This document shows positions 20,594 to 22,706 of a stretch of 22,706 nt of DNA, one piece after another. The DNA lies in NCBI GenBank assembly GCA_050744245.1, contig JBOGGX010000087.1:1-22706 (forward strand). The letters run 5' to 3'. Positions within the stretch are counted from its first letter, which is position 1. Each line of letters begins with the position of its first letter. The stretch comes from JBOGGX01 sp050744245. GTDB lineage: Bacteria > Actinomycetota > Acidimicrobiia > Acidimicrobiales > JBOGGX01. A program made the translations under genes and the position numbers. Under the pieces are notes generated by a model. That model saw only the letters and a program-made list of their open reading frames with translations. It was not told the DNA's origin and ran no database searches.

Positions 20594-21334
20594 ATGTCCG
20601 AAACCGCCTCGTCGTCGCGCTCCAAGAGCCGAGCCCGGCGCCGGATCCCCGAGGCCACGGTGGCCCGGCTCCCCGTCTACCTCAGGACGCTGCTCGATCT
20701 GGCCAACGAGCAGACGACCACCATCTCGTCCGAGCGGCTGGCCGAGCTGGCCGGGGTCAACGCGGCCAAGGTGCGCAAGGACCTCTCCTATCTCGGCTCC
20801 TACGGGACCCGCGGCGTCGGCTACGACGTCGAGTTCCTGCTCTTCCAGATGAGCAGGGAGCTCGGGCTGACCCAGGACTGGCCGGTGGTGATCGTGGGCG
20901 TCGGCAACCTGGGTCACGCCCTGGCGAACTACGGCGGGTTCAGCGACCGGGGGTTCCCGGTCGCGGCGCTGGTGGACATCGATCCGGAGAAGGTCGGAAG
21001 CTCGGTCGGCGGCCGTACCATCCGTCACATCGACGCACTTCCGGGCCTGGTCGACGATCTCGGCGCCGCCATCGGCATCATCGCCACGCCGGCGGCCGCA
21101 GCCCAGGACGTGGCCGACCGGCTGGTCGAGGCGGGGGTGACCTCGATCCTGAACTTCGCCCCGGCGCTCATCACCGTGCCCGACGGCATCTCGGTCCGCA
21201 AGGTCGACCTGGCCGTCGAGCTCCAGATCCTCAGCTTCTACCAGCAGCACCGATCCGGGCGCCCGCCCCAGGTGGCGTTCGACGGCGGCGAACGGCAATA
21301 TCGGCACGAACGTAGAACCGCGGTCAGAGAGTAG
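20594..21334 (+). CDS. rex: Redox-sensing transcriptional repressor Rex
   Basis: This 246-residue protein senses the NADH/NAD+ ratio. The winged-helix domain has RLPVYLRTLLDLANE (25-39) and ISSERLAELAGVNAAKVRKDLSYLGSYGTRGVGYDV (44-79), the exact Rex signature. The Rossmann domain has VVIVGVGNLGHALANY (98-113) and ALVDIDPEKVG, which bind NAD(H). IIATPAAAAQDVADRLVEAG and the swapped C-terminal helix (VELQILSFYQQ) complete the fold. NADH binding releases it from operators of respiratory and fermentative genes. The 20-residue basic head (SKSRARRRI) is usual in actinobacteria. It is followed by hemA after 14 nt, the same order as the Streptomyces rex-hemACD operon. Confidence 0.97.
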   Translation: MSETASSSRSKSRARRRIPEATVARLPVYLRTLLDLANEQTTTISSERLAELAGVNAAKVRKDLSYLGSYGTRGVGYDVEFLLFQMSRELGLTQDWPVVIVGVGNLGHALANYGGFSDRGFPVAALVDIDPEKVGSSVGGRTIRHIDALPGLVDDLGAAIGIIATPAAAAQDVADRLVEAGVTSILNFAPALITVPDGISVRKVDLAVELQILSFYQQHRSGRPPQVAFDGGERQYRHERRTAVRE

Positions 21335-21348
21335 GAGGAGCGGTCGGC

Positions 21349-22608
21349 GTGTCGGTCGTCGTCATCGGGCTCAACCACCGCAGCGCACCCCTCGACGTGC
21401 TCGAGCGGGTGGCCGTGCCGGAGGCGGCGCTACCCAAGGCACTGCACGACCTCAGGCTCCGGCCCAACCTGAGCGAGGCGGTCGTGCTGTCGACCTGCCA
21501 CCGGGTCGAGGTGTACGCCGTGGCCGAGCGGTTCCACGCGGGATACGCCGAGCTGCGCGACTTCCTGATCGAACAGGCCGGTCTGGCCCCCGATCGGGTG
21601 GCCGACGCCCTGTACTTCCACCACGACGTCCGCGCCGCGTCGCATCTCTTCGGCGTGGCCGCCGGGCTCGACTCGGCCGTCCTCGGCGAGAGCGAGATCC
21701 TCGGCCAGGTCGCCGACGCGTGGGACGGGGCCCGCGCCGAGGGTGCGGCCGGGCCCATGCTCAACCTGCTGTTCCGCCATGCGTTGGAGGCGGGGAAGCG
21801 GGCCCGCACCGCGACGGGCATCTCGCGCGGCATCACCTCGGTGTCCCAGGCGGCGGTGGCCATGGCCGCCGACCGCGTCGGCGGGGTGGCCGGCCGGCGG
21901 GTCGTGGTCGTGGGCGCGGGGTCGATGGGCGAGCAACTGGCCCGGGTGGTGGCCGGTTCCCAACCGGCCGAGCTGGTCGTCGTGAACCGGACGCCCGCCG
22001 CGGCCGAGATGCTGGCCAACGAGCTGGGGGCCAGGGTGGCGCCGCTCAGCGCCTTGCCGAGCACGCTCGACGACGTCGATGTCTGCATCACCAGCACGGG
22101 GGCGCCCATTGCCATCCTCGACCACGACGACCTCGAGGCGGCGGCCGAGCGACGCGGGGGGCGCCCGCTGCTCGTGGTCGACGTGGCCGTGCCCCGCAAC
22201 GTGGTGGCCGCGGCCGCCGACATCCCGGGCCTCACCCTGCTTGACATCGACGACGTCAATCGCTTCGTCGAGTCGAACATCGACGACCGCCGGCGCGAGG
22301 CCGAGCGGGCCCGCCGTCTCCTCGACGATCAGCTCGAGCGGTACGTCGCCGAGTCGACCGCCCGCGAAGTGGCGCCGCTCGTGTTGACGATGCGTCGCCA
22401 GGCCGAGGCCGTGCGCCGGGCCGAGCTCGACCGGCTCTCCGGTCGGCTGGCCGGGCTCGACGAGCGTCAGCGGGACGCGGTCGAGGCGCTGACCAAGGGC
22501 ATCATGGCCAAGCTGCTGCACGAGCCGACCGTTCGGCTCAAGGACGCGGCCGGCACGCCGAGGGGCGAGCGCCTGGCCGACGCCCTGCGCGAACTGTTTG
22601 ACTTGTGA
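21349..22608 (+). CDS. hemA: Glutamyl-tRNA reductase
   Basis: This 419-residue enzyme reduces glutamyl-tRNA to glutamate-1-semialdehyde, the first committed step of C5-pathway heme synthesis. The catalytic cysteine lies in VVLSTCHRVEVY (Cys50; the common form is STCNRTE). Other signatures are GLNHRSAPLDVLERVA (7-22), LDSAVLGESEILGQV (107-121), the NADPH-binding VVVVGAGSMGEQLARV (185-200), VVDVAVPRNV and the C-terminal dimerisation helices with LLHEPTVRLKD. The GTG start at 21349 has AGGAGGAG 8 nt upstream, next to the rex stop. Cotranscription with rex makes heme synthesis redox-controlled. The next gene is expected to be hemC beyond the window. Confidence 0.97.
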   Translation: MSVVVIGLNHRSAPLDVLERVAVPEAALPKALHDLRLRPNLSEAVVLSTCHRVEVYAVAERFHAGYAELRDFLIEQAGLAPDRVADALYFHHDVRAASHLFGVAAGLDSAVLGESEILGQVADAWDGARAEGAAGPMLNLLFRHALEAGKRARTATGISRGITSVSQAAVAMAADRVGGVAGRRVVVVGAGSMGEQLARVVAGSQPAELVVVNRTPAAAEMLANELGARVAPLSALPSTLDDVDVCITSTGAPIAILDHDDLEAAAERRGGRPLLVVDVAVPRNVVAAAADIPGLTLLDIDDVNRFVESNIDDRRREAERARRLLDDQLERYVAESTAREVAPLVLTMRRQAEAVRRAELDRLSGRLAGLDERQRDAVEALTKGIMAKLLHEPTVRLKDAAGTPRGERLADALRELFDL

Positions 22609-22615
22609 GGCATCT

Positions 22616-22642
22616 CCTCGCCGAAGCAGAGCTTCGACGAGG
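22616..22642 (+). terminator. Strong hairpin after hemA
   Basis: CCTCG and CGAAGC pair with GCTTCG and CGAGG around an AGA loop (one C/A mismatch), giving 11 pairs. It begins 8 nt past the hemA TGA. No T-run follows. Confidence 0.6.
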
Positions 22643-22652
22643 AATGGAAGGC

Positions 22653-22704
22653 GCCGGCCTTTGGCCGGCTCGAGGGTTTGCTGCCGATCGACCGGCGGAG
22701 CCGG
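22653..22704. repeat. Two further triloop hairpins at the right edge
   Basis: GCCGGCC-TTT-GGCCGGC (22653-22669) is a perfect 7-bp stem and CCGGC-GGA-GCCGG (22692-22704) a perfect 5-bp stem. With the hairpin at 22616 they form a series of three stem-loops with 3-nt loops, resembling REP-like elements. Confidence 0.6.
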
Positions 22705-22706
22705 AT

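Noticed and set aside
19112..21307. Leftward 731-residue open frame
   Set aside because: Runs antisense to the fusion gene and rex and in another frame of the membrane protein; composition is that of a shadow.
1..22706. CRISPR array, prophage or insertion sequence
   Set aside because: No regularly spaced repeats, transposase, integrase or phage structural genes were seen; the only tandem repeat has two contiguous copies without spacers.

Overview
The window is very GC-rich DNA with many GTG and TTG starts, ATGA/GTGA stop-start overlaps, and TAnnnT -10 boxes 7-10 nt upstream of start codons. It carries mycothiol-type mshA, a BldC-like regulator beside proC, and rex-hemA. Together these point to an actinomycete (Actinomycetota), most likely an Acidimicrobiia-like lineage. 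That placement is inference, because there is no rRNA gene to anchor it. A few lesions (an in-frame stop, frameshifts, a missing canonical start) could be real decay or draft-assembly errors; the sequence alone cannot decide.

1-8006 is a long leftward block, read right to left. It holds a YgjP-type metallopeptidase, a broken YcnI/DUF1775 copper-protein gene, xseA-xseB (exonuclease VII), a large secreted/membrane-anchored protein, an ABC ATPase, an ABC-2 permease, and a coiled-coil membrane protein that runs off the left edge. The last four look like one uncharacterised membrane system. A 63-bp tandem duplication sits between ATPase and permease and supplies the permease ribosome-binding site.

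8177-10973: a histidine phosphatase (leftward) and a double-hotdog MaoC protein (rightward) diverge from a compact promoter region. A MoaD-like sulfur carrier with an unusual C-terminus and a divergent CdsA-like membrane protein follow.

11044-15353: rightward XRE regulator, mshA, YbjN-domain protein, proC, bldC-like regulator, SAM hydroxide adenosyltransferase (DUF62) and a 29-residue membrane peptide. The mshA-ybjN...proC-bldC order matches a conserved actinobacterial neighbourhood, here compacted. The DUF62 gene seems to start at CTG in a CTGA overlap.

15354-17233 is accessory in character: a leftward gene relic broken by several frameshifts, a Phd/VapC-type toxin-antitoxin pair with a palindromic candidate operator, and a gene-poor stretch.

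17234-22706: a NifU-like protein without cysteines; an acyl-CoA synthetase; a short protein that appears to be a deletion fusion of a sulfite-oxidase-type molybdoenzyme and the C-terminal half of a ferredoxin reductase; a leftward membrane protein overlapping it tail-to-tail; then rex and hemA (redox-sensing repressor and glutamyl-tRNA reductase), the same order as the Streptomyces rex-hem operon. A cluster of hairpins follows hemA.
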